Below, in pieces: positions 46,040 through 56,249 of a DNA stretch of 64,000 nucleotides (position 1 is the first letter of the stretch; each line of letters begins with the position of its first letter). The DNA lies in contig MNCI01023302.1 of the NCBI GenBank assembly GCA_015680685.1, positions 587,989-651,988 on the forward strand, read 5' to 3'. The translations under genes were made by a program, and so were the position numbers. The notes under the pieces are model-generated. The model did no database searches. It saw only the letters and a list, made by a program, of their open reading frames with translations, and was not told the DNA's origin. The DNA is from Gnetum montanum. Lineage: Eukaryota; Streptophyta; Gnetopsida; Gnetales; Gnetaceae.

Positions 46040-46186
46040 GAATCGCCGCGAAGGGGGTCTTCTGCATGTGCGCCAAGTGGTGCACATGCAAGGGCAGTCA
46101 TAAATGAAGTGGTTGAGGGTCTCGAGGTCGTCGCCACAACGCGGACAGGAGGGGTCCTACAAGATGCTGCACTGCTGCAGGAGTCC
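46040..46186 (-). pseudogene. R2 5' end: LINE reverse-transcriptase zinc-finger tail
   Basis: On the - strand DPSCPRCGDDLETLNHFIYD, then CPCMCTTWR, matches the zinc-binding region at the end of plant LINE reverse transcriptases (C-P-x-C-x...-H-x-x-x-x-C-P-x-x-x-x-x-W). A TAG stop stands just before it. It identifies the 5' part of R2 as LINE-derived, and the fragment is truncated there. Confidence 0.7.
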
Positions 46187-46325
46187 TACAAGTTTTTATT
46201 TTACCTGTTTTTGTTTTACAAGTTTTTGTTTTACACATTTTTGTTTTACAAGTTTTTTTCTTACACATTTTTTTACACGTTTTTGTTTTACAAATTTTTT
46301 TAACTTTTCTTGTTTTTGTTTAACA
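46187..46325 (+). repeat. Minisatellite of TTTTTGTTTTACAAG units
   Basis: About seven imperfect copies of a 15-16-base unit (TTTTTGTTTTACAAG, TTTTTGTTTTACACA, and T-expanded forms). One unit overlaps the right R2 duplication. A short (GT)n run follows at 46351-46370. Confidence 0.8.
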
Positions 46326-48118
46326 ACATCGTTATACTTTTCCATTTTGTGTGTGTGTTTGTGTGTGTGTCATCCATCATGTTAATTCGTCACCCAATAA
46401 GTGTTCTTCACGATGGTATGAAATGTTTTCTCATTGATTGCTAATGTTTGGTTTTTACCTTAAGGTTATGATGTTGATACTAAGGTATGTTCTTTTGATA
46501 TGGCAGGAAATGAGTCCACTTCATCCATTCATTCACAATACTCTATGGTATATCTTGGCTTTGAAATGTACAGTCTCCTTTCTAAATAAGAAATTTAATG
46601 AATCGGTGACTGGGTATCTGTCAAACTAAAGAAGGACTCAAGGTTTGAAAAGGGTGTGACTTCAAGGGAACTTGATGCATTTGTGTTGGCCGTTCTCTTG
46701 GGTGCTTGGATGTTTTTCTTCTTGGGTTTTCTCGTCGTTCCGATGTTACCCAACTAACGAAAGCTGAGACAATAAAAATAAAAATTCTTTGCATGGTGTG
46801 GTTCTCACGCATAAAAACACAAAACAAAAAAAAACAAACTAAGTGAGAATTCAAAGCACACCCCTTAGATGAAATAAACTTGGGCTACAAGCACTGGTTA
46901 TGGAACCAAAAGTGTTCCCTCTAACTAAGGTCCTTCTCGCTTCCCATTCTCTCCTTTTTTTCATCCGAATGGTGGTGACTCTTGGGGAAGGCATCCTTGT
47001 TATCCAAGTGGATGGTTTAGCCGAACGCATTGATGCGAAGTCACTGGATGTGGTTGGTTTGAGGCTGGACTTGGAATGGGATTTGCTAGATCACATTAAT
47101 CATGCAACACACAAGGGGCTATACACCACCTTGTTCTTAGGATTCCATTCCATCCTCTTCTCTCCTCCCTTCTCTCCATTGTTCACCTCATTGTCGATTG
47201 TATCATTAGTGTATATTTTGGTAGATGCATTGTTTTCTTTTTGGTAAATCCTTGTGGTTAAGACTTTAACTATTGTTCCAATTGACATTCCTAGAGCCTA
47301 AGGACTCTTTGAATGTGGGTTTTTCAGGGCATTAAGGGCATGAGCCTGCTTTGGGGAGGACCCATTGACATTCCTCTTTGGTGCATCAGTTAAATTATTT
47401 CCCCTAACATTTTTGCAATCTAATTTCTTTTGTCCATTTTCCTCTTGACATCCACTTTATTGATGTCATAGTTGTCCCTTTTTATCTATCTTTCTTACTC
47501 CTTTCCTTTCTCCATTCTAATGCTACCGGAGGTTCGCAATTAGTCATGGGGGTATGAGGCCTGATTTTTTCGATTTTCTCTTAGCCCCGAATTTTTCAAT
47601 TCTTTCCTAACCCCTACACCTTCAGTAGTCATTATTAATATATCCCCAGATCCATATCAGCCATACCACAACTTAGCCAATGGACTTACACCGAAGCAAG
47701 GTATTAATTACATGATGATTCATTTACCCTTGCTAATAAATGATTGTGTTGTGTGTGCAGATGGTGATCATACAACAAAGGATTGAATCTAGAGCAAACA
47801 CTTGGAATGGAGCCATGCTGGAAGCAGCTATGCAAGGAGCAAGATCGATGGTGCACTTACCGATGGACAATGGAAGGTGCAATCCTGGCGTTGGCAGCAG
47901 CAACACTTCTTTCTCTCTCTCTCTCTCTTTCTCAACTGCCAACAAAGGCCTGATGTCATTGTAATAAGATGTTCACCCTTGTTGTCATGAACACCAGTAT
48001 TGTCAAGTCTTGTAATGATGATCCGTTCACATGTCATACCATTAGTTCCATTCCCCTCAATAATTCTATACTTTCCTAATATTATTGTAAGGAACTCGAG
48101 GACGAGTTTTCATTCAGT
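46326..48118 (+). other. Element E, 3' internal region, no known domain
   Basis: About 1.8 kb without reverse transcriptase, integrase or ORF3 homology. An open frame at 46900-47247 (115 residues) has hydrophobic stretches but no motif. A second polypurine-like GTCATGGGGGTATGAGG sits at 47543-47560. A (CT)n run is at 47911-47932. Confidence 0.5.
47761..47964 (+). CDS. Small ORF after an acceptor-like site in element E (hypothetical)
   Basis: 67 residues start at ATG 47761 directly after GTTGTGTGTGCAG, an acceptor-like site with a branch-like TTGCTAATAAATG upstream. It lies at the position where A, B and C have ORF3, but shows no similarity to them. The middle part MLEAAMQGARSM could be helical; a serine-rich stretch comes from a CT microsatellite. 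It may be chance. Confidence 0.25.
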   Translation: MVIIQQRIESRANTWNGAMLEAAMQGARSMVHLPMDNGRCNPGVGSSNTSFSLSLSFSTANKGLMSL

Positions 48119-48128
48119 CATGGGGGTA
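48090..48128 (+). other. Element E polypurine tract and conserved upstream block
   Basis: AACTCGAGGACGAGTTTTCA then ATGGGGGTA directly before TGATGAGACG. It is the same block as in B, C and F, with the CpGs retained here. Confidence 0.88.
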
Positions 48129-49134
48129 TGATGAGACGTGATTCGCATGAGCCGCAATATCGCATACACGATATCACGACGGTCGCAATATCACGGTCCA
48201 CCACCATATCTATAAATAAGAGGCGGCACTCGCCTTATTTCCCATCCTAAGTTAGAAGTAGGGAAACTCTGGTAGTTTGATCACTCTAGAGATAGAATAT
48301 TTTCCATGTGCCTACAGTAGGAGTCCTAAAGTGAATGGATCTTTATTCGAGCAACATTGTATCTGAACACAAGTTGTGTATGGCAATAAAGATGAACTTC
48401 CTGGATAAACCTTGCAGTGCATGGAATAGGATTTTATTTATTGTTTTCTCTCTCACCCTTAAACTCCTAGAATATGGTATGAGTATGACTTGATTACGAG
48501 CATCTAAGGATGTGTACGGAGAGTCAAGGAATCGACTGCTCATTGCATGTGGTATGAGTACGACTTGATTACGAGCATCTAGTGTGACCACTTGGTAACC
48601 CAATGGCGTATTCAAGCTCTACGCTTGGTAATCCTAGTGGTAGTCCTATATGTGTATGGTTAGTCAAGGGATCGACTACTCATCGCACTTAGGCTAGATA
48701 GATTCTCTCAACCCTTTCCTCCTAGCTAGGTGCCTCAATACGACGACTTCAAGCACGTGCGCTACACGTGGTGATCCCAGTGACGATTAGCGTTTGGTAG
48801 CCACGGTTGGATCAGTTCAGGGTGTGTACGGTAAGTGGGAATGGATGCTAACAATAGGTTAATTTAGACTTAGTCATTAGTTAGAGTTAGTTGGTTTCTC
48901 AACCTTTCACCTCAATAGCATAGGAGAAAAACATAAAAAGATATAAAAATCATATACCTCAAACTTACTTAACCATACACCGTGACAACTATAAGTAAGT
49001 TTGGAAAGACAATGAATGATTAACCTCAAGTGTTCCATAGGGTGTGTAGGCACTTAGTCTGCAGAGTTTGACCAGATCACGCGTGCTATGCTCATTTCGT
49101 ATGGTTGAGTGTAGGGGTACCTCGCCACTCATCA
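48129..49134 (+). mobile_element. Element E, 3' LTR
   Basis: 1006 bases, start TGATGAGACGTG, end CTCGCCACTCATCA, TATA box at 48211-48218. It differs from the 5' LTR by scattered transitions and a rearranged GATATC region near its start. Confidence 0.95.
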
Positions 49135-49435
49135 ATTATGAACAATCCCGATCTTTATTTCTATTTATGAATTACATCCAAGAACAATGTACACAAATAA
49201 ATATGTCATAAAACTGTTAATCACCATACTACAAGGATTCACAACTAACTCTAACTTTATGAAAACAAACTACAAGAATTTGATTAAATGTTAGCAAAAA
49301 TTCATGATTTGAAATAATGGTGGGATTGTATTTATAGGCATAACCATGGCCCATTATATCATATCTATAACATCATATACTATCCTACAATATCGCATTT
49401 ACAATATTATAGTCTTTGCATGAACTGTTTCACCA
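49135..49435 (-). mobile_element. Element B, 3' LTR, inner part
   Basis: Continues the LTR after E. It pairs with 61580-61897 (TTAATCACCA, AACTCTAACTTTATGAAAA). A - strand TATAAATA is at 49336-49329. The end reads TTTCACCA where the other copy reads TTTCATCA. Confidence 0.88.
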
Positions 49436-49490
49436 TATCTTCATGACTAACTGAAAGCTCATCCTTGAGTTTACACAAAAGGAGGATAGA
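49436..49490 (-). other. Element B polypurine tract and conserved upstream block
   Basis: On the - strand ACTCAAGGATGAGCTTTCA then TCATGAAGATA before the LTR. The G run has decayed to GAAG. Confidence 0.7.
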
Positions 49491-52421
49491 TCTCATTATA
49501 ACTTGTGAGGTTACATGGAATAAACATCATGACATATATACATAACTAACTATTAACTATGAATGCTACAAATTTTTTTGATTGGTATTACAAAATTATC
49601 ATGCAATGCATAATTGGCACATGATAAACACAAAATTAAACAAAATGGAGCTCAATATAGTCTTTCAAGTTCCTAGTGGTGGTGGCACCTCCATTAGATT
49701 TTTTCCTTTATCATCAAACTTCTTAATTTGATACATATTCAATATTACCCTTAGTTTTTCTTCTTCAGTCTTAAGATCATATACTATCAACACCAACTCA
49801 GTGATGTTCTCAAGTGTTGGTATTTTCTAAAAACATGGTAGTTATGAAAACATCTTATTAGCTTTGACATACCATCTTGTGAATTGTGTTCTTTCTACCT
49901 TAAAATATTTAGTCATCTTTTATAATTCTTGATAATCAGCCATTCTTTATAGCTTTATTTAACTACTTGAAACTTAGAGTTAGCAATGTGAAGCTTTTCA
50001 TTTTTGTATGTCCTTCTCTATCCACAAATTCTCTTTCATACATAGAATACATAGTAGCCAATTACTACTCTAACTCTTTTCTAGTTCTTACTACTATTAG
50101 CATGGCTAAGTTAACATAGCATAGATTTGCTAACCCCATGTATTCTAATAAATCTTCTATTTGTAGGTCTTTACTCTTAACCTCAACTTTGTGGACTAAG
50201 GCAAGACGATCCAATATCGGTTGCCAATGAAGTATCTACTATGTAATGAAGCTAATCTTGGCCTTGGTCATCTAGATTTCATTCTTGTTTATTTACTTGT
50301 ACATGCCCACTTGATATTTGAAATATTCTTTGAGTCTTTCATGCTTTTTGTCCTCATTTTACCATGCACTTATTTTAATAGCTAACTTCTCTCTAACTAC
50401 ACATACCTCCTCTATTAATAAGATTTTGTTTTCATGGATCAATTATCTCATGTTTAGGTTGACTTTAGCAAACTATTCTCTCAGCTGATGTATGCTTACT
50501 TCAAGCATCTTCTTCTATTTTCTCTATCTCTCAACCTAATATTTTCTATAACAATTTTCTTATTCTCTTCTTTTAATGAAACAATGAATTTAGCATGGGC
50601 ATAAGTCTAAGCTTCTACAATGGAAGCATTCCAAATTTCTCTTTATTTTTCTATGTCCATATATTTATATCTAGTCATTAATTGATTTACGTACTTACTT
50701 CTAAATTATGATAATTGATCTACTGCAATGTATTGTGTAGGATCATGCCTTTCAACACATATTATAATTAATTCTTCTTGTATCCTTTGCATGTCATTCT
50801 CTACATGTTACATCCTTGTTTCTACCATGACCAATTATTCTTTGATGGAGATTAATTTTCACTAGAGTGATATCACTAGGAATATCAAAGATATTTTACA
50901 TGACTTGTGATATTTGTAGTGATCTCTCTAATGCATCTTCATGTTTTGTAAGGGACATAATCTTCTTTCCTAATGTTTCAACTAATGTTTGTACATCCAT
51001 GGCTCTAGAAATATCTATTTATGGCATAACAAAAATATTAAATGACTCCTTGATGTGGTCAGTGATTACTTCTGCTACTTCCACTTCATTTTGGTATTGC
51101 ATTATCACCACAGTGGCTCCTTCTATGGTTTCTAATACAACTTGAAATAATGCAACATTGATAGATATCTGTTGTGCCCAATCATCATTTTCTTCTTTCT
51201 GCAAGGATGCTTAACCACCAGTAGCTCTTGTTAATACTAAAGTGTTGCTTAGATTATCTCTAACTCTATAAATAGTAGAGACTTCTTTGCTACTCTAACT
51301 AATTATTTCTATAATCTATTGTAAATGAATCATGAAATGCCTCTAATCATGTTGTTGTGCGAGCCATGTAGTTGATTATGTTTTTCCTACAACTAGAGTT
51401 AATCCACTAGGTTCTACCTATTCTATTTCTACTACTAAAATATTTGTTGTTGGTGTTGACCCTACTATAGCCTAAGTTCTTACTTACTTTTTTACTTGAT
51501 CCTTTTTGGGTGGCACTGGCTTTGAAATCTCTACATATGAGACATTTTAGGCTTTTTAGAAAATATCATTTGTGTAACCCAAAATTTCTGCTTGCATAAT
51601 TTTCTAATCAAGCAAGGGAATAGAGGAGTAAGCTTCCTTGTCTTCTTTTCCTTGAAAATTCTCTAAATTTTTAGAAGTAATAAATGAGCTATGTTTTCCT
51701 AAAAGTTTCCCATTAAAATGGAACTTTTTCTATCAACATAAGTAGAAATTCAAATGAGCCTTTTATTTAGGAAAATTTTGTGTGTTCCAATCTTAAATTA
51801 AATTTCTCTACTCTAGATAATCTATTATACTCTTTTTTAGTAATCCCATATGCCCTTTGCAAACATAAATTCCTTACATCTATGTCAGATCATATAGATA
51901 ATTGGGTAATGTTGGCTTTGATGTTTAATAAATTCAATGCTTTGGAAATATTGCTTCAACTAATTATGGCATTGTTGCTCCCTTAATCTTAATGATTGCA
52001 TCATCCTATTTGTTATTCCAAAATTGATAAAATTCTCCTGAATACCATTCACCATTACTTGAAATAATGGATTAGATAGATGAGACTTGAAGTTATTCAC
52101 AAATCTCTACAAGTATGAACTTCATGAATGGATCGAAATTCAATTTCACTATTACTATGGACATGATAAATTTCGCTAAAAATATTAAAAACACTCATTA
52201 GAGAGTATGACATGTTGTCCTTACTCTAAAGTAGGTGACACATTTGCTTCTTCTTACACATATTATCTTGTTACAAGTGTGAGCTATTGAAATGAATATG
52301 ACTGTGCTTCTTACTTTGTAGGAGGAGTTTGATCTATGTCTCATTCTTTTCCTCTTCCTTTAGATCTATTTTCTCTTAATTGTGATGGATCTCTAGCTTT
52401 GGATATCTTTTTCAATAACAT
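49490..52421 (-). pseudogene. Element B, ORF3 (env position, unknown function)
   Basis: The start ATG at 52421 follows TTATGATTGTAG. DPSQL comes soon after (A and C have GGPSQP), and NFDPFMKF at 52140-52117, about 95 codons in, is the counterpart of KFGPF(I/L)EF. The rest is long, hydrophilic and helix-prone, for example the open stretch 51204-51019. It is much longer than the other copies in the window but with many stops. Function unknown. Confidence 0.5.
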
Positions 52422-52960
52422 CTACAATCATAAATAATTTCAAGTTTATAACAAAATTCAAAAATAAACTTCTAATGGTTGGTAACCATTCATCAAATTC
52501 TAGGTTTTGATCAAAATCATTATAAATTATCAATCTTATTTTTAATTTGGATTGTAAATTTTAGAAATTTTGTTAATTTATAAAGAGCCATAAGTTAGAA
52601 AAATCCTTAAATATACAAATTTCTAATCGATCAAAAATAATTTTGTCTTGAATGACCTATCACTATCTTTAATTTATTGTTAAAAATGTTATAATAATTA
52701 ATTGAAGAGAAATGTTAAGTTAATTAGCTAAGATGTATTTACAATCTCATTATTGTTTACAATACTTATCCTTAATTAGTTCTGGACATTAGGAAAAAAT
52801 TCATACAATTTACAAAATTCTGCATAACACTCTCCCCCTCAACTAAGATGCTCACTCTAGGAGTAAAATGATTCAAGAATGAATGAAATTGGATGTTTAA
52901 TAAGGAATATATAGTGCTCATAATGTTCTCTCACAAACAAACAACATGAACTTCCCTTGA
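52422..52960 (-). other. Element B, ORF3 leader with a copia-like LTR end
   Basis: AT-rich. On the - strand GTTGAGGGGGAGAG at 52843-52830 is followed by TGTTATGC; TAACA at 52691-52687 could be the other end of a 143-base TGTTA...TAACA unit. A purine tract followed by TGTTA is typical of the 3' end of Ty1/copia elements. No duplication was found, so this is tentative. The acceptor of the ORF3 leader lies at 52422. Confidence 0.35.
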
Positions 52961-52974
52961 GTGAAATGGCATAA

Positions 52975-53100
52975 ATGAAAATTTTTATAATGATTCATGC
53001 ATGTATATATTTTTCTATATGAGCGATATCATAGATACGACATCAGTGCTGCAATATCATAAGAGATGTAATATCGTATCTACAAAATCACCTTTGAAAT
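52975..53100 (-). promoter_or_regulatory. Internal U3-like promoter of element B upstream of ORF3
   Basis: On the - strand GATGTCGTATCTATGATATC (about 53045-53026) matches the LTR's GACATCATATCTATGATATC at four mismatches or fewer. TATTGCAGCAC and ATATTACATC also have LTR partners. A TATAAAAA-like box is at about 52990-52983. Position and content parallel A (6205-6275) and C (9340-9480). Confidence 0.5.
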
Positions 53101-54840
53101 TCTTAAAAAAATTTCAAATTCTAATGGGAATAATTAGTGAAGTGAATGTTCTAAAATGTATCAAGATAATCCAAAAGGTTCCTAATCATAGAGGATGTCT
53201 AGAATATGGAATTTTGATGTCAATATTTTATTAAAGGAATTCGGGCAAGGTAACTTGACTAGAGTTTAAGAAATGATTTAATCAAGTAATAACAAAAAAG
53301 GATGTGTATGAATGAGTATGTATGGAAATAATGATGATTTCTACAATATTGAGGAGATACAAGATGATGTAAAGTTGGTCATAAAGTATGAAAAAACAAG
53401 AGATATACAAGTGGATTCTCCTCAAAGTAGGCTCCTACCCTTAATGCCCTTGTATAACCACGTCTACAAATGTTAGTGGGCATTCAAGGAGTTGAATATA
53501 AATCATACGTGTCTTTCAAAATAGACATATTAGTATTTTCCTAATAAGAAAATAATACTATGGTATACAAAACCATCAAATTATAATTATATATACTAGT
53601 GGGATGGAATGGTGGTAGCATGGATTGCAAAAAATGGGACATGAGGTGTCTTACCATAAGAATAATGGATTCTCTGTGTAATTCATGATTAAAGTGATCA
53701 TTAGCTTATCCATCTAGGATCCAAATCAAGTCCATATCACTTACGCATTGTATCATCCTAAAATATACAACCATAAGATGATCAAACTGTAAGAAATATC
53801 ACTACTTGGCAATGAAGAGTAAGAAAGCCATTTATTAATTAAGTAGTTTATTTTAAAGGAAACCTCGCCATTGGACAAAGAAGTACCTTCAAGCATAGGT
53901 AACATGTCTTTCTAGCATTGTAACTAATGCAAGTCTAAGAAATCTTTTAAAATTCTTAAAAACTTGCCTACCTTTAGGCATGGATAACATGTCCTTCTAG
54001 TGGAATCCCAATAATTTTTATTTTTTGTATTTATTATATGATTATTTCATTAACCTTACTAGAGGACTACCTTCAAGCATCCTTAGAATATCTTTCTAGT
54101 GACATGGCAAGGTAGCACTTATTTTAGAACGTGCTTCCATTTTACATTAGAATACAAGTAAATAATGCAACTTAATAGTGTAATAAGAATCATAATAGTA
54201 GCTTTAGAGAATCCACAAATCCCCTTGATATCACACCCTTTTAATTTCCCTAGGGTTCTTCAGTTTTCCATCTAAACATAACGATCATAGGTTTATTTTA
54301 GTTTTATTGTGATGAAAATATCATTATGTCCATGATAAGAACCTCTCATTATTTAAAATGAATCGATGGTTAATGTGGTCTCACTGTATATACAATTTGT
54401 CCTTCAATGACTTCATAACATAGAGTGAAATTCTTATTATTTTAACACATTTTTCTTATTACTTAATAATTTATTAAGAAAATCAAGACAAATATGTACA
54501 CCAAAAATGGTAAAATTGTAATAGAATCAAAATATGTAAGAATAAAAATATATATAAAGAATTTGAAAGAGATTAAAGAATGAAAAAAATGATAAGAAAT
54601 TATGAAAAATATTAAAGTATAGAAAAGATATTAAAGAATGAGGAAAATACTAAAAATTTAAAAAATAGTAAGAACTTTATAAAGAATGAAAGAAAGAAAA
54701 TTAAAAGAAAGATTATTTGGTGCCTAAGAATAAGAAATGACATTTCCATGACTATTGTGAATAGTAGAAATTTAACAGATCTAACAAGAAGTAGTCTGGT
54801 TGGAGCACATGGTAGAATTCCCTAATGATGGAAAGTCATG
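53100..54840 (-). repeat. Element B, region between integrase and ORF3
   Basis: Non-coding, homologous to 5330-6200 of element A. Three motif copies of the type CTTCAAGCATAGGTAACATG and TCTTTCTAG occur at 53890, 53965 and 54065, each 77-95 bases apart. The stretch 54470-54720 is A-rich. Confidence 0.6.
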
Positions 54841-56130
54841 AAATTTTTTGACCTATTGAATATTAACAAGGATTAATTTTTATGGATCACCTAGGTGATA
54901 TATTTGCATGGTGCTTGATTACTATGTGGCATGGACTATATAGGTCCTTTTCATAAAGTTTGAAACTTAGTCTTTTAGGTAACATGATTTGGATTATACT
55001 AAAGGTTTTTATCTCCAAACCTAATAGAGACTTATCTAATCCTAGTATCATGTCAACATTTGAAGTATTTGATATGAATCTTGTTTCTCATTTGGATAAC
55101 TAATTGATTCTTGTCTAATAGATTAAGGTTCATTAATCACTCTTTCTAGGCAAATTCCACATCTCAATCAAGTTTTCAAGATATTGTTAGCCCATTTATT
55201 TCTACTTGAACTGGTAAGGTAGGTATTTTAGCTTAAACGAGTTCATATGAAAACTACCCTATAGCAGGTTTCTAGGTTGATTGATATGCCCATAAATTAT
55301 TGTTAAGCTTAGTGTTCTAATCCTTCCTATATCTACTAATAGTTCTAGTTAATATTTATGTAACTTCCCTATTAGTTACTTTAACTTGACTATTTTCTTA
55401 GGAATGATAGTGTGTAGTGAGCTTGTGATTCATCCTAAAACATTGCATTGACTTCTTAAATGTGGCTTGAGTAAAATAGGTTACATTATCTTAGATTAAT
55501 ATTCTTGGTACTCCAAACCAACTTACCACATGTTGTTGAAATAATTTCATAGTTGTTGTAGTTGTGTGATATAACATTTTTTATTTGACATTATTGTGAT
55601 AGGTTTCATAAAATTAATTCCCACAATATCGAATGATTATAATGATTACATTCATTATTATGGTCCTTCATTCCTAGCTACCAGTTCTTCATCTTTTGGA
55701 CATCTTTTGTAATATTGTGCAAACTAGTATGCATCCCTCAACATGATAGGCTAAAAGTAGCCTACCATTAGAAGTTTTAGTGTTGTTCTTCTTCCTACAT
55801 AGTGACTACCATATGATCATTCATATGCATCTTGTAAGACTCTTCACTAATTTTTCTTTAGAACATTTCATCGGATTAGATCATCTACATAAATATTATA
55901 AATATTTCCTTTACTTTTTATATACTATTTTACTTTGTGAGGAAATTATTCCTTTTGTTTCTTATCCCATTCAGCAGGAAGTTTTTGTGTAGTTAAATAA
56001 GCCATATAATTAGTAATCCATAACTTTGTTTCTAAATCTACAACCACTGCTAATTTCGTAATTAATATTTCATCAAGAAATTGTTCTAATAATGGTTCTT
56101 CATACTTTTAAGAATCCCATCTTAGCCTTA
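54840..56130 (-). pseudogene. Element B, integrase
   Basis: Decayed, on the - strand, located where integrase is expected between RNase H (56476) and the non-coding region. Words that parallel C include the zinc-domain stretch near 55790-55700 and a core near 55640-55420. Further left, the C-terminal tail ends by about 54840. Most of the frame is disrupted; the call rests on order as well as on short matches. Confidence 0.6.
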
Positions 56131-56249
56131 ATAGGTGATCAGCTACAAAATTTTTAGTTCGTTTCTTATCAATCATTAGGATTTTAAATTCTTGTAATAT
56201 GATGAGTCATCTAATCACTCTTAGACTAACTACTAATTTATTCATTAAG

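Larger units (their letters stand above)
44213..46186 (-). mobile_element. R2: longer GC-rich poly(A) retroposon inside element E
   Basis: Inverted copy of the R1 transcript. Its poly(A) tail reads as T's at 44209-44216, next to the conserved CTCTCTCT and GTAATACACTCCC end. Flanks TACAAGTTTTTGTTTT (44197-44212) and TACAAGTTTTTATTTT (46187-46202) differ at one base. The flank on the right lies in a local TTTTTGTTTTACAAG array, so the duplication is likely but not unique. R2 reaches about 0.6 kb further 5' than R1. Confidence 0.82.
39680..49134 (+). mobile_element. Element E: non-autonomous gag-protease LTR element inside B
   Basis: Complete element of 9455 bases with LTRs 39680-40688 and 48129-49134, exact ATTAT flanks (39675-39679 and 49135-49139), a tRNA-Asp-type primer site and a polypurine tract. 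The internal part has gag and protease only. Between protease and the 3' LTR lie retroposon R2 and about 1.9 kb without reverse transcriptase or integrase homology. LTRs and gag are related to B and C, so its proteins or target enzymes would come from such relatives. LTR differences of several percent make it the youngest long element here. Confidence 0.93.

Noticed and set aside
46104-46385. Phe/Cys/Thr repeat protein
   Set aside because: It is the translated TTTTTGTTTTACAAG minisatellite.
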